From Pseudoalteromonas ruthenica (GTDB lineage Bacteria; Pseudomonadota; Gammaproteobacteria; Enterobacterales; Alteromonadaceae), in contig NZ_CP023396.1 of the NCBI RefSeq assembly GCF_008808095.1, forward strand, positions 1,860,001 through 1,924,000: a stretch of 64,000 nucleotides of DNA, read 5' to 3'. Each line of letters starts with the position of its first letter. The stretch's first letter is position 1. Below the pieces are notes generated by a model. That model worked only from the letters and a program-made list of their open reading frames with translations. It was not told where the DNA came from and did no database searches. Shown piece after piece: positions 43,491-53,143 of this stretch. Made by a program: the position numbers and the translations under genes.

Positions 43491-44078
43491 ATGAAACGTA
43501 CTAGCAAACTTAAACTGACACTTATGCTCGGTGCCAGTGCCGGACTGAGTGGCTGCACCGACCCTGAAGAACCAGCACTATTATTTACCGATGTAGATGA
43601 TTGCACCGACTTTGGCGTCGAACGCGATGTATGCCAAGCACAATACCAACAGGCCTTGGCTAATCACGATATTGAAGCGCCAAAGTACGCCAATGAAAAC
43701 CTCTGTGAAAATGACTTCGGGTTTGAGCGCTGTGAGCAAGAAGGCAGTATTTGGCGACCCATTATGGCAGGCTTTATGATCGCCGCCGTCGCTGAGGCGG
43801 TGGATGAAGGTTTAGACCTTATGAAGAAGAAGAAAAAACGCAAAAAATACGCGTTTTTAGGGGGGAATTACTACTCAGGTGCGAAGCCCCTTTATCGCTC
43901 ACGCGATGACTTTTTCAGCTTCCGCAATGCCAACAACGATTACATTGGCTCAGTCAACAATCGCGGCACCACTATGGTGAAAAAGTCTAAAGTTAAATAC
44001 GCTTCTAAGCCCAAGCGCGTTACTCGTAGCCGAGGAGGCTTTGGCCGCCGTGCTTCATCACGTAGCTTTGGTGGGTAG
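43491..44078 (+). CDS. DUF1190 lipoprotein (YgiB/YjfM family)
   Basis: A 195-residue protein with a lipoprotein signal ending LSGC (Cys22). The mature part is cysteine-containing (DDCTDFGVERDVCQAQY, ENLCENDFGFERCEQEG). Then comes a short hydrophobic stretch (IMAGFMIAAVAEAV) and a basic, Gly/Arg/Ser-rich tail ending SRGGFGRRASSRSFGG. A perfect GGAGG precedes ATG 43491. Function unknown. Its TAG stop abuts the next ATG directly, so it is coupled to the YjfC-like gene. Confidence 0.9.
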   Translation: MKRTSKLKLTLMLGASAGLSGCTDPEEPALLFTDVDDCTDFGVERDVCQAQYQQALANHDIEAPKYANENLCENDFGFERCEQEGSIWRPIMAGFMIAAVAEAVDEGLDLMKKKKKRKKYAFLGGNYYSGAKPLYRSRDDFFSFRNANNDYIGSVNNRGTTMVKKSKVKYASKPKRVTRSRGGFGRRASSRSFGG

Positions 44079-45236
44079 ATGTTTCGCCACCCTATTGCTG
44101 AGCGGCCGGATTTAGCCGCTCAGGCCGATTATTTCGGCTTTGATTTTTGCCGCATTGATGGTGAAAAGTACTGGGATGAAAGCGCTTATTACCAATTCAC
44201 TCTAGAGCAAATTGAGAACGACTTAGAGCAACCGACCAATGAACTGGAGCAAATGTGCTTGCAGTTAGTCGACAAAGTTGTACGTGACGAGTATTGGCTG
44301 CGCAAGTTCGCTTTGCCCGAGCAGTACTGGGACTTTATCGCCACCAGTTGGCACAACAAAGAGCCTAGCCTATATGGCCGTATGGACTTTAGTTACCACG
44401 GCAACGGCCCAGCCAAATTACTGGAGTACAACGCCGATACCCCCACCTCCATCTATGAAGCGGGTTTTTTCCAATGGCTGTGGCTGGAACAGCAAGTAGA
44501 TAGAGGCAAATTGCCACGGCAAAGTGATCAATTCAATAGTATTCAAGAGGCGCTCATTGAGCGTTTTAACTTCTTCTCTAACCGCGAATTGCTGCACTTT
44601 GTCCACAGTCGCGACTCAATTGAAGATAAAGGCACCGTCAGTTATTTACAGGACTGTGCCTATCAAGCAGGTATGCCCACGGCACGCATGGCCATTGAAG
44701 ATATTGGCGTTGATGAGCACGGCCAGCTCACTGACCTAGAACATGCTCCTATCGCGCAACTCTTTAAACTTTACCCTTGGGAAGAGTTGCTGCATGACGA
44801 CTTTGCTCCCCATGTGCTCAGCACCGACACCCTGTTTGTCGAGCCGCCTTGGAAGGCAGTGTTATCGAATAAAGCCATATTACCGCTGCTGTGGCAAATG
44901 TTTCCCGGCCACCCGAACCTCCTAGCCGCCTACTTTAGCGGTGAAGAAGGCGATGGGCTGGAGCAAGGCTTTGTGAATAAACCCCTGTTTAGCCGCGAAG
45001 GCGAGAACATCACTTGGGTGCATCCAGACAAGGGCCGTGTGCACCAAAGCGGTAGTTACGGTAGCGAAGGCTTTATTACTCAAGCGTTAGCACCCTTACC
45101 CGTGTTTGCCGGTAATCACACCTTAATCGGCTCTTGGGTCGTCGGGCACCAAAGTTGCGGCCTCACTATTCGCGAAGATGACGGCCCCATCACCAAAGAT
45201 ACCTCTCGGTTCGTCCCTCATACTATTTTAGGGTAA
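44079..45236 (+). CDS. Glutathionylspermidine synthase-like ATP-grasp protein (YjfC/YgiC family)
   Basis: The 385-residue protein matches the C-terminal ligase half of glutathionylspermidine synthase. Motifs include YGRMDFSYHGNGPAKLLEYN (about 95-114), ADTPTSIYEAGFFQWLW, FVEPPWKAVLSNKAILPLLW and FVNKPLFSREGENI (ATP-grasp region). There is no amidase domain, so this is the YgiC/YjfC type whose substrate is not settled; peptide-amine ligation is the family reaction. ATG 44079 follows the upstream stop without a gap. It closes the PilZ-DUF350-DUF1190 row. Confidence 0.9.
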   Translation: MFRHPIAERPDLAAQADYFGFDFCRIDGEKYWDESAYYQFTLEQIENDLEQPTNELEQMCLQLVDKVVRDEYWLRKFALPEQYWDFIATSWHNKEPSLYGRMDFSYHGNGPAKLLEYNADTPTSIYEAGFFQWLWLEQQVDRGKLPRQSDQFNSIQEALIERFNFFSNRELLHFVHSRDSIEDKGTVSYLQDCAYQAGMPTARMAIEDIGVDEHGQLTDLEHAPIAQLFKLYPWEELLHDDFAPHVLSTDTLFVEPPWKAVLSNKAILPLLWQMFPGHPNLLAAYFSGEEGDGLEQGFVNKPLFSREGENITWVHPDKGRVHQSGSYGSEGFITQALAPLPVFAGNHTLIGSWVVGHQSCGLTIREDDGPITKDTSRFVPHTILG

Positions 45237-45314
45237 TTACTCTTCACTTTATTTCTTATGTCGGTACAATCGGTGCCGATTTTATGAATACCAGATTAAT
45301 AAAGGATATATCTT

Positions 45315-47828
45315 ATGTACTCTCGAAAGGGAATTTTTGCTGCGGCTGCAGCGCTTACCCTATTTGGCTGTGGCGGCAGCGACGATAAACAGCCTGAAAC
45401 TCCCACACCACCGGCTCCCCAAAACCAGGCCCCTATCATCGACCTTGTCACAAAAATGGATGTTAAAGAACGTGATATGGTGGAAATTGAGGCGACATTC
45501 TCAGACGATGGTGAAATTGCCAATATCGAGTGGCAACAAATTGCGGGCAATACGCTGCAATTAGAGGCCACCGATACAGCAACCCTTAGTGTCCAAATTC
45601 CTAATATTGCACAGACGCAAACCTACACATTTAGCATCACCGTTACCGATGATGAAGGAAGCACAACCACTCAACAAGTGGATGTAAATGCACAAGCATA
45701 TGCGCCATTACAGACAGAAATGATCGCTGACAATGCTTTAATACAGTGCTTAGAAGATAACAACGTCGATACTGGTTTTACCTCAGTCTCATGTGATGGC
45801 TATACAATTAATAATATCACTGGTCTTGAGCAGCTCTCTGAACTTAGCGCATTAGCATTGACGAATGCTGGCTTAACAACTTTCCCTGATATGCAGGCGT
45901 TTACAGCGCTAGAAAAGGTGAACTTCAATGGCAACCCTATTGGCAATATCGCGAATCTTGTACCTTTAAACCAACTTACCTCATTATCGCTCGACTCCTT
46001 AGAAGCAGTAGAGCCGTCACTAAGCTCGGTTAACCTTTCATCTGTGAAAAGCCTCACTTTAGGGTGCACATCAAGATGCTACAATGCTTCGCTAGACTTA
46101 AGTCAACTCAACAAAGAATCCATGATAGCGCTTGATATATCTGGAGTAAGGGCAACCAACTTGAGTGAGCTTAAGTATTTTACATCTCTTGAGGCGTTGT
46201 CTTTAAATGCCCTAAGTTACGATGGTTCCAATTTAACAAGCTTAAGCTTCCTTCAGCACATGCCAGAGCTTAAAACTCTGGTACTGAACAACCATTATAT
46301 TACCGATTTATCGGCGTTGTTCCATACACCCAAGTTAACTACTCTAAGGCTAGAAGGTAAGGTTATAGATAGCTTTAGCGCTCTCTCTCACCTAGCCGAA
46401 TTACAGTCATTACATATTGAAAGCGACTACGGGCGGCAACTAGCCTCTGATGATATCGAGACAATCGCTGCACTAAATAACCTTACATCATTAACGATTA
46501 GCGGCTATCGCTTTGATGGTGCACGCTCGTTCAAGCAGCTAACCGCGTTAGAAGAGCTTGCCCTGATTAGAACAAACACATCCTCGATTGGCTTTGTTCG
46601 TGAGTTCTCGAACCTAAAGTCGCTGACGTTGGAAGGCAACAGTGAGCTTAATGATATTAGTGCTATTGAAGGCTTAAACCTAACTGCGCTTACATTGATC
46701 GGTCTTGATGACTTAAGGTACTTCGACTATATTGAGTCACTAACACACTTGCGTAAACTCAATATAAGTGGGGGTTGGTCAACGTCATTTGATGTAGCAA
46801 CTCTAAAGGGATTAAGCAATCTTGAAGAACTCAGTTTTTCTAATATTGATTTAGAAAATACAGGTGCTTTGAACCAACTAGTTACCTTGCAAAGCTTACA
46901 ATTAAGTAGAACAGGCCTCGAGGTTATACCTCCACTTGATAACTTAGAGCAATTGCAGAGTTTCACAGTTCAAGACAACTATGAGCTAGTAGATGTTACT
47001 GCACTAGATGGCTTGGTAAACCTAGAAAACTTAATTATTTCTGATACCAAGTATATAAACGACGTATCGTTTTTAACTTCTCTTACCAAGTTGAAAACAC
47101 TGCACCTTACTCGACTTCCACAGTTAGTTTATTTTCTTGATGCTGTAAGTGAATTAAATGCATTAGAAAAACTAAACTTAAGCGAGAGTAACAACCTCAA
47201 GTGCTCTGAATTAGAAACCTTAGAACAGCAACAAAATATAAACAGTATAGAGCGCTCTAGCTCATGTCTTGAAAAAGAAGTCAACATGAATGCTTTTTCA
47301 GATCCCGGTTTATATCAATGTATTGCCAACCACAAACAGAATTACCCTAATTTGCTTGATAGTAGTAAATTTAGTCGCATAAGTTGCCATGGTAACTATG
47401 AAGTGAAAAGCTTAAATGGTTTAGAACAGTTTGAAAATCTAAGACATCTTAATGCAAGTACTTTCGCCCGCTCTTTAAGCGGTTTTGACAAGCTTACCAA
47501 ACTTACCCAGCTAACGCATGTTGATTTGTCAAGTTCAAATAACGTATTGCCTTTGACACTGATATTTAACGCACTGCCAAACTCTGTTGTTGGAATAGAT
47601 ATTGGCAATTCAACCATTATCGATTTCAATGGGTTTAAGCACATAAAGGAAAATGTAGAATACTTAGATGTTAGCAGAACTAACCTCAGCACAGTTGAAC
47701 CTTTAATGGGTCTAGTACACCTAGACAACCTTGATTTATATTTTAATGATATATCATGCTCAGACATGGAATCACTTAAAGCCGCATTGCCAGACACATA
47801 TATTGGCTATTTTGATTGTCAGCAATAA
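45315..47828 (+). CDS. Leucine-rich-repeat lipoprotein (internalin-like) with duplicated module
   Basis: An 837-residue secreted protein. The lipobox LFGC (Cys19) marks outer-membrane or surface attachment, followed by a Pro-rich linker. An Ig/PKD-like domain (about 35-130, IEWQQIAGNTLQLEATD, YTFSITVTDDEGS) precedes long runs of 22-24-residue leucine-rich repeats (for example LSELSALALTNAGLTTFPDM). Two blocks each begin with a Cys-pair header: IQCLEDNNVD...VSCDGY near residue 142 and YQCIANHKQN...ISCHGN near 665. This indicates an internal duplication. The 3' half is visibly more AT-rich than its neighbours. Protein binding or adhesion is likely; the partner is unknown. Confidence 0.85.
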   Translation: MYSRKGIFAAAAALTLFGCGGSDDKQPETPTPPAPQNQAPIIDLVTKMDVKERDMVEIEATFSDDGEIANIEWQQIAGNTLQLEATDTATLSVQIPNIAQTQTYTFSITVTDDEGSTTTQQVDVNAQAYAPLQTEMIADNALIQCLEDNNVDTGFTSVSCDGYTINNITGLEQLSELSALALTNAGLTTFPDMQAFTALEKVNFNGNPIGNIANLVPLNQLTSLSLDSLEAVEPSLSSVNLSSVKSLTLGCTSRCYNASLDLSQLNKESMIALDISGVRATNLSELKYFTSLEALSLNALSYDGSNLTSLSFLQHMPELKTLVLNNHYITDLSALFHTPKLTTLRLEGKVIDSFSALSHLAELQSLHIESDYGRQLASDDIETIAALNNLTSLTISGYRFDGARSFKQLTALEELALIRTNTSSIGFVREFSNLKSLTLEGNSELNDISAIEGLNLTALTLIGLDDLRYFDYIESLTHLRKLNISGGWSTSFDVATLKGLSNLEELSFSNIDLENTGALNQLVTLQSLQLSRTGLEVIPPLDNLEQLQSFTVQDNYELVDVTALDGLVNLENLIISDTKYINDVSFLTSLTKLKTLHLTRLPQLVYFLDAVSELNALEKLNLSESNNLKCSELETLEQQQNINSIERSSSCLEKEVNMNAFSDPGLYQCIANHKQNYPNLLDSSKFSRISCHGNYEVKSLNGLEQFENLRHLNASTFARSLSGFDKLTKLTQLTHVDLSSSNNVLPLTLIFNALPNSVVGIDIGNSTIIDFNGFKHIKENVEYLDVSRTNLSTVEPLMGLVHLDNLDLYFNDISCSDMESLKAALPDTYIGYFDCQQ

Positions 47829-47839
47829 GTGAAAATAAC

Positions 47840-47868
47840 AGGGCTATTCACCAGCATCGAATAGCCCT
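47840..47868 (+). terminator. Hairpin after LRR lipoprotein gene, probable terminator
   Basis: AGGGCTATTC and GAATAGCCCT form a perfect 10-bp stem with a 9-base loop, 12 bases after the stop. The T-run is poor (ATTGCTC), so termination may be partial. Confidence 0.6.
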
Positions 47869-48114
47869 ATTGCTCAGCCATTAGTAAGCGCCACATAGAC
47901 TTTCAAGCAAATCGTTACTCTGTTTTTTAGCTCCTCTCCAGACGATTTAAAGCGCAGCGAATGACTCATTTATCAGCATAGCCGACCTTCGCTTTCACGT
48001 ACTAATCGAGATAACTGCGAAAATCGCATTCCTAAAACGCCGTCCTCGTTCGTTAATAGATTTACAAAGCCAAAAACCATTGGTTTTGCTCATAATAAAA
48101 ACGAAGGGGCCAAA

Positions 48115-50631
48115 ATGAACCAGCACACACTTCAGTATAAAAAACACCTTATTGCACTTGCTATAAGCAGTGTACTTATCAGTAGCCAAGCGTTCGCCGC
48201 TACAGAATCACAACAAAAATCCGATAAAAAGCAGTTGCTCGACCTTGAGCGCATAGTGGTCACAGGGAGTGGCGGGCGTGGGCAAACTAAGCTTGAGTCA
48301 TCGGTGTCTATCACCACCTTGAGCGCCGAAGATCTCGCCCGCGAAGCACCGCTCGGCACGGCTGACTTACTGGAAACCGTTCCCGGATTTTGGGTTGAAG
48401 ACTCCGGTGGTGAAACCAACAATAACGTCGCTCCACGGGGTCTTCGCGGCGGCGAAGGATTTCGCTACATAGGCGTGGAAGAAGATGGGCTACCGGTGGT
48501 CTACGACGGCGTCTGGGTCGATTTTTATCAACGCCAAGACATTACAATCGAGCATATGGAAGCGGTTCGCGGTGGCACCTCGGGCTTGCTAACCACCAAT
48601 GGTCCGGCTGCCTTGGTGAACTTTATTACCCGCAAGCCCGATAGCGTTGAAGAAGCTACCATTCGCTTAACCACCGCCGACTATGGCATGTACCGCAGTG
48701 AGTTCTTTTACGGCACCCCTATTAGCGATGATTGGAAAATGTCGTTGGGCGGTTTTTATCGACGCTCAAACGGGGTCAGAGATACCGAATTTACGGCGGA
48801 TCATGGCGGCCAGCTGCGCATGAGTTTAGTTCGAGAGTTTGATAAAGGTCAGTTAACTTTATCTGCCAAGCATTTAAACGATCACACCACTTTCTTCGTG
48901 CCCATCCCCCTGCAAAACCAAGATGATCCCGAGGGCATCCCCGGTGTCGATCCGCAACATGGTACCTTAATAGGTAATGGCCAGCGGCTGTTACAGTACT
49001 TGCAACAAGATGGCAGCTATCAAACCCGAGACCTTAAAGATGGGCAGCATACTAAGTTTTCTACTTTAGGATATAACCTGGATTGGGAGCTCAACGATCG
49101 CTGGTTACTCGACACCGCTGGGCGTTACTCTCGCTTTGAGAATGACATGTATATCCTGCTGAACTTTGATAACTCCACGCTTATCAATGCCAACGAGCGC
49201 CTAGGCCAGCAAGATGTCACCGCAATGTTGACACAATTCGCCGATGAGGGCGCTGTTGCAGCGCGATATCGTTACGTGGATAACGGTGAGCTACTAACAG
49301 ATGTCGGTAATCTCAATGGCAATGGTTTGGTCACCACAAGCTACCCTTTGTACTCACAATACCAAGCCGAGCAGTTCGTAAATAAGCTGAGCTTTACCTA
49401 TGAGGGCGACCAACATACAGTGACTATGGGTTGGCTATTTGCTTATGTTGATGCCGATGCACTGCCGGTTGATCAGTGGCAATCACAGTTCCTTACAGAG
49501 GTAAAAGACAACGCCCGGTTGCTCGATATCGTTGCCGTAGACAATAACCAGCAGGTGGTAGGTCAACTCACCGATAGAGGCTCGACAGGGTATGCACCCG
49601 GATGGGGTCAAGCGACCGCTTTTGGCACCAGTACCTCGCATTCTTTCTTTATCAATGAACAATTTCAGGTAACGGATAATCTGCGTATAGACGGCGGCCT
49701 TCGCCTCGAGTGGCTAGAGCTTGATAGTACTGCGTCGGGCACCGAGTTTGCGCAGCCGGTAGACGGTGCATTTGACGACAATGGCAACGATACCGACAAC
49801 AACCTAGCTAATAACTACGTTGATACACCTTCGCAGCAATTCTTATCGAAAACCCGCAGTGAAACCGAGACAGCCTGGACCGTCGGTTTTAATTACCGCC
49901 TCTCTGAGAGTGTATCGACCTTTGGTCGTTATGCAGATGCCTTTGAAATGCCGCGCTTAATGAGCTTTGGTCAGAATATTCATGCCCAAAGCGAGGCAGA
50001 CTTTAACGACAGTGTAAACCTGACCTTTGGTGAGCTTGGTGCCCGCTACTCGGGTGCGGACTTGGGCGCTTCTGTTACCTTATTCCGCACTAAATTTAAT
50101 GACTTAGTTGAACGTAACTTTACCGGCAGTGATGGCCAAGTCGCTAATCAAGTAATTGATACTATTACCGATGGCGTCGAATTCGAGGCTGTATGGCAAG
50201 CCTTGGATGATGTACAGCTGACCTTAACCGGGGTGGTACAAGATCCAAAAATGGAGGGCTTCACAGGCGCCTTTGCACATTGGCAGGGTAAGCAGGTTAA
50301 GCGTACACCGAAAGTGCAACTACGACTCACCCCAACCTATTATTTTGACGATGGCGATGTGTACTTAACCATCCACCACTTAGGTGAGCGTTACTCCGAT
50401 GGCGAAAATAAGTTTGTTCTTCCCGACTATACCACTGTGGATATGGGCGTTAACTACCGCTTTAACGACACCGCTGCGTTGCATGTTAAAGCCACAAACC
50501 TCACCGACGAGCTAGGTCTAACCGAGGGCAATCCACGTGCCGTAAACGATGTTCAAGCGGGCTATGACTATTACTACGCCAGACCTATTCTGGGGCGCAC
50601 AGTGAGTGCATCATTAACGCTTAACTTTTAA
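48115..50631 (+). CDS. TonB-dependent outer-membrane receptor without STN domain
   Basis: An 838-residue receptor. A signal peptide (to about residue 28, SSVLISSQAFA) leads to a TonB box region (LERIVVTGS, about 44-52) and the plug (about 60-170, with FWVEDSGGETNNN and PRGLRGGEGFR). The 22-strand barrel ends in RTVSASLTLNF with the terminal aromatic residue needed for outer-membrane assembly. GAAGGGG precedes ATG 48115. The two GH20 genes downstream suggest import of N-acetylhexosamine-containing oligosaccharides. The plug is strikingly like that of the receptor at 57650-60325, but the STN signalling domain is missing here. It is therefore probably the transport partner. Confidence 0.93.
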   Translation: MNQHTLQYKKHLIALAISSVLISSQAFAATESQQKSDKKQLLDLERIVVTGSGGRGQTKLESSVSITTLSAEDLAREAPLGTADLLETVPGFWVEDSGGETNNNVAPRGLRGGEGFRYIGVEEDGLPVVYDGVWVDFYQRQDITIEHMEAVRGGTSGLLTTNGPAALVNFITRKPDSVEEATIRLTTADYGMYRSEFFYGTPISDDWKMSLGGFYRRSNGVRDTEFTADHGGQLRMSLVREFDKGQLTLSAKHLNDHTTFFVPIPLQNQDDPEGIPGVDPQHGTLIGNGQRLLQYLQQDGSYQTRDLKDGQHTKFSTLGYNLDWELNDRWLLDTAGRYSRFENDMYILLNFDNSTLINANERLGQQDVTAMLTQFADEGAVAARYRYVDNGELLTDVGNLNGNGLVTTSYPLYSQYQAEQFVNKLSFTYEGDQHTVTMGWLFAYVDADALPVDQWQSQFLTEVKDNARLLDIVAVDNNQQVVGQLTDRGSTGYAPGWGQATAFGTSTSHSFFINEQFQVTDNLRIDGGLRLEWLELDSTASGTEFAQPVDGAFDDNGNDTDNNLANNYVDTPSQQFLSKTRSETETAWTVGFNYRLSESVSTFGRYADAFEMPRLMSFGQNIHAQSEADFNDSVNLTFGELGARYSGADLGASVTLFRTKFNDLVERNFTGSDGQVANQVIDTITDGVEFEAVWQALDDVQLTLTGVVQDPKMEGFTGAFAHWQGKQVKRTPKVQLRLTPTYYFDDGDVYLTIHHLGERYSDGENKFVLPDYTTVDMGVNYRFNDTAALHVKATNLTDELGLTEGNPRAVNDVQAGYDYYYARPILGRTVSASLTLNF

Positions 50632-50678
50632 TGTTCCCCGACTAATTAGCGCTTTGCCCAGTGCCAATTAGTACACCC

Positions 50679-50702
50679 AAGCCCGCTGTTGCGGGCTTTT
50701 TT
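50679..50702 (+). terminator. Intrinsic terminator between TonB receptor and GH20 gene
   Basis: AAGCCCGC and GCGGGCTT pair around a TGTT loop, followed by six T residues. It ends 12 bases before the next ATG, so downstream hexosaminidase expression depends on readthrough or a separate promoter. Confidence 0.88.
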
Positions 50703-50714
50703 CAGGAATTGACT

Positions 50715-53000
50715 ATGAATGACAGTACCCTTTCTTACTACTTATCCAGCACCTTGGTGGCATTCGCGTTGTTTTTTAGCTGCCAACAGGCGTATGCCGA
50801 GATCACCCCAAAACCCCATCATATTACCTATGCACAAGGCCAGTTTGAGCTCACTCAGGAGACCGAAATAAGCTTTAATCACCCCGATGCTAAGCCGGTC
50901 GCTGAGTATTTGGCAGAGTTTTTGCGTCCGCCCACAGGCTATTTACTGCCTGTAACAAAACAAACGCGTAGCCAAAGAAACGTCATCACACTGCATCTTG
51001 TGGATAGTGCGCTTGCCGAAGAGCAATACCGACTAGCAGTGAGTGCACAAAGCATAAAAATAAGCGCGCGAACGCCAACGGGACTATTTTGGGCGGTGCA
51101 ATCATTGCGGCAATTGCTTCCTGCAGAGATAGAATCGCGCATGCCTATAAACCAAGCCAGTTGGGCAGTCCCCCAAGTGACCATTAACGATAAGCCGCGC
51201 TTTAAATACCGTGGTATGCACTTAGATGTAAGCCGCCATTTCTTCGATGTCGAATTTGTAAAGCGCTACATCGATTGGTTAGCTATGCATAAATTTAATG
51301 TCTTTCAATGGCATTTAACCGATGACCAAGGCTGGCGCATAGCCATTGATGCCTATCCGAAATTAACTGAAATTGGCGCCACCCGCCCTCATACTGTGGT
51401 CGGTCATACCTACGACTATCAACCACTGTTTGATCAGCAACCCGTTTCTGGCTTTTACACCCAAGCTCAGATAAAAGAAGTGATAGCCTATGCACAGGCC
51501 CGCCATATTGAGGTAATACCAGAGATCGATATTCCCGGGCACACCAGTGCCTTGCTGGCCGCTTACCCGGAACTTTCTTGCCATCAACAACCGGTCAAAG
51601 TACAACCCCAATTTGGTATTTTTGAGGACGTACTTTGCCCTCGAGAGGATGTATTTGCATTTTTAAGCACAGTGTATAAAGAGGTGGCCGAGCTTTTCCC
51701 TAGCCAATATATTCACATTGGCGGCGATGAAGTCATTAAAAAGCAATGGCTCGCCAGCCCCTTCGTAAAGCAGCTCATGCGTGAACACCAGCTCAGCACG
51801 CCTGAGCAAGTACAAAGCTACTTTATAAAGCGCGTCGCGAATATTGTTCAAGCGCAGGGCAAAACTGTGATTGGCTGGGACGAAATTTTAGAAGGGGGTG
51901 TCGCAGAGGGGGCTGTGGTGATGTCTTGGCGCGGGACGCAAGGAGGGATAGCCGCTGCAAAACTGGGTCATCAAGTGGTAATGAGCCCCTATCAGTATAT
52001 ATACTTTGACGCTTATCAATCGCGTAACCTCGATGAGCCTAAGGCCATTCATGGCCTTTCCACACTCAAAAACGTTTATCAATATGAGCCCCAGCCCAGC
52101 CATTTGAGCCCCGAGCAGCAAGAGCTCATCATTGGTGCGCAAGGTGCTTTATGGACGGAGTATATAAAAACGCCGCGCCACGCCGAGTATATGGTTTTTC
52201 CGCGCTTAAGTGCGTTGGCCGAAACCTTATGGTCTGCAAAAGCAGATAAATCGTGGTCTGAATATAGCCAACAGCGCTTACCCAAATTAATGCAGCGCTA
52301 CCAAAAAATGCGTATAAATGCCGCCACCAGCGCCTACAACCCCACCATCAGCAGCACTATAAAAGGCGAGCAACTACAGGTATCCATGCGCACTGATATC
52401 GAAGGCACTGAGATTTACTACACCCTCGATGGCAGCGAGCCGACACTCACCTCGTTACGTTATCAGCAACCTATTATTATCAGCGAGCGCACACGCGTGC
52501 GCGCGCGCAGTTTTGCAAAGCCGCTCGGGCAACTAGTAGGAGACGCACAGCTTACCTTAGCGCCGCACCTCGCACTGGGGGAAAAAATAAGCTTTAGCTA
52601 TCCACCAGCAGAGGGTTCTGCTACTAAGCTGCAAGATGGTCAGTTTGCCTATGATCAATTTTACAGCGTCAATGACTACGCCATTTTTTATGATAGCGAC
52701 CTTGAAGCGGTCATCGATTTAAACAGCTCAACCTTAGTCGAGCGCGTAGAAATAGGATATAACAGCGGTCGTCATCGACAACTGCATCCGCCAACAAGCA
52801 TCAAGATATGGGGTTCTAACGATAACAAAAACTGGCAACCGCTGGCCCACATTCAGCAACCTCCCGGGCCCATGTCGATTCTCTCTTTTGCGGCCACGCG
52901 TGTACGCTACCTCAAAGTGAGTGCCATCAATAGTAAGCAATCTCAGGATATACAAATCCCAAAATTGCCTTTATACATTGATGAAATAGCGGTGTATTAA
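50715..53000 (+). CDS. Beta-N-acetylhexosaminidase (GH20) with C-terminal discoidin-like domain
   Basis: A 761-residue secreted enzyme; the signal peptide ends near CQQAYA (about 28). A GH20b N-domain is followed by the GH20 barrel (FKYRGMHLDVSRHFF, WHLTDDQGWRI). The catalytic Asp-Glu pair lies at about 338-339 in HIGGDEVIKKQW. After the barrel come a chitobiase C-terminal domain (EIYYTLDGSEPTLTS) and an F5/8-type carbohydrate-binding domain to the end (IKIWGSNDNKNWQPL). It should release terminal GlcNAc or GalNAc from oligosaccharides. I use ATG 50715 with AGGA upstream, not the longer frame from 50661, which runs through the terminator. Confidence 0.93.
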   Translation: MNDSTLSYYLSSTLVAFALFFSCQQAYAEITPKPHHITYAQGQFELTQETEISFNHPDAKPVAEYLAEFLRPPTGYLLPVTKQTRSQRNVITLHLVDSALAEEQYRLAVSAQSIKISARTPTGLFWAVQSLRQLLPAEIESRMPINQASWAVPQVTINDKPRFKYRGMHLDVSRHFFDVEFVKRYIDWLAMHKFNVFQWHLTDDQGWRIAIDAYPKLTEIGATRPHTVVGHTYDYQPLFDQQPVSGFYTQAQIKEVIAYAQARHIEVIPEIDIPGHTSALLAAYPELSCHQQPVKVQPQFGIFEDVLCPREDVFAFLSTVYKEVAELFPSQYIHIGGDEVIKKQWLASPFVKQLMREHQLSTPEQVQSYFIKRVANIVQAQGKTVIGWDEILEGGVAEGAVVMSWRGTQGGIAAAKLGHQVVMSPYQYIYFDAYQSRNLDEPKAIHGLSTLKNVYQYEPQPSHLSPEQQELIIGAQGALWTEYIKTPRHAEYMVFPRLSALAETLWSAKADKSWSEYSQQRLPKLMQRYQKMRINAATSAYNPTISSTIKGEQLQVSMRTDIEGTEIYYTLDGSEPTLTSLRYQQPIIISERTRVRARSFAKPLGQLVGDAQLTLAPHLALGEKISFSYPPAEGSATKLQDGQFAYDQFYSVNDYAIFYDSDLEAVIDLNSSTLVERVEIGYNSGRHRQLHPPTSIKIWGSNDNKNWQPLAHIQQPPGPMSILSFAATRVRYLKVSAINSKQSQDIQIPKLPLYIDEIAVY

Positions 53001-53005
53001 CCTTT

Positions 53006-53050
53006 TAAGCCCTAGTACTAAATACGTATTTAGGGCTTATTGCTATTTTT
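53006..53050 (+). terminator. Probable terminator between the two GH20 genes
   Basis: TAAGCCCTA and TAGGGCTTA form a 9-bp stem with a 16-base loop, followed by TTGCTATTTTTT. The loop is itself partly palindromic (AATACGTATT). Confidence 0.65.
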
Positions 53051-53143
53051 TATTCCCAAACCTTAACGCTAAGACGTTTATAGCACTAGAGCCACTTGCG
53101 GTACTCGCTCTCACTACACAATAACAACGTCTTAGGAGCCCTC

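Noticed and set aside
48073..48087. Inverted repeat AAAACC-ATT-GGTTTT upstream of the first TonB receptor
   Set aside because: Only six base pairs, with mismatches outside, and no match to a known operator. It is probably chance.
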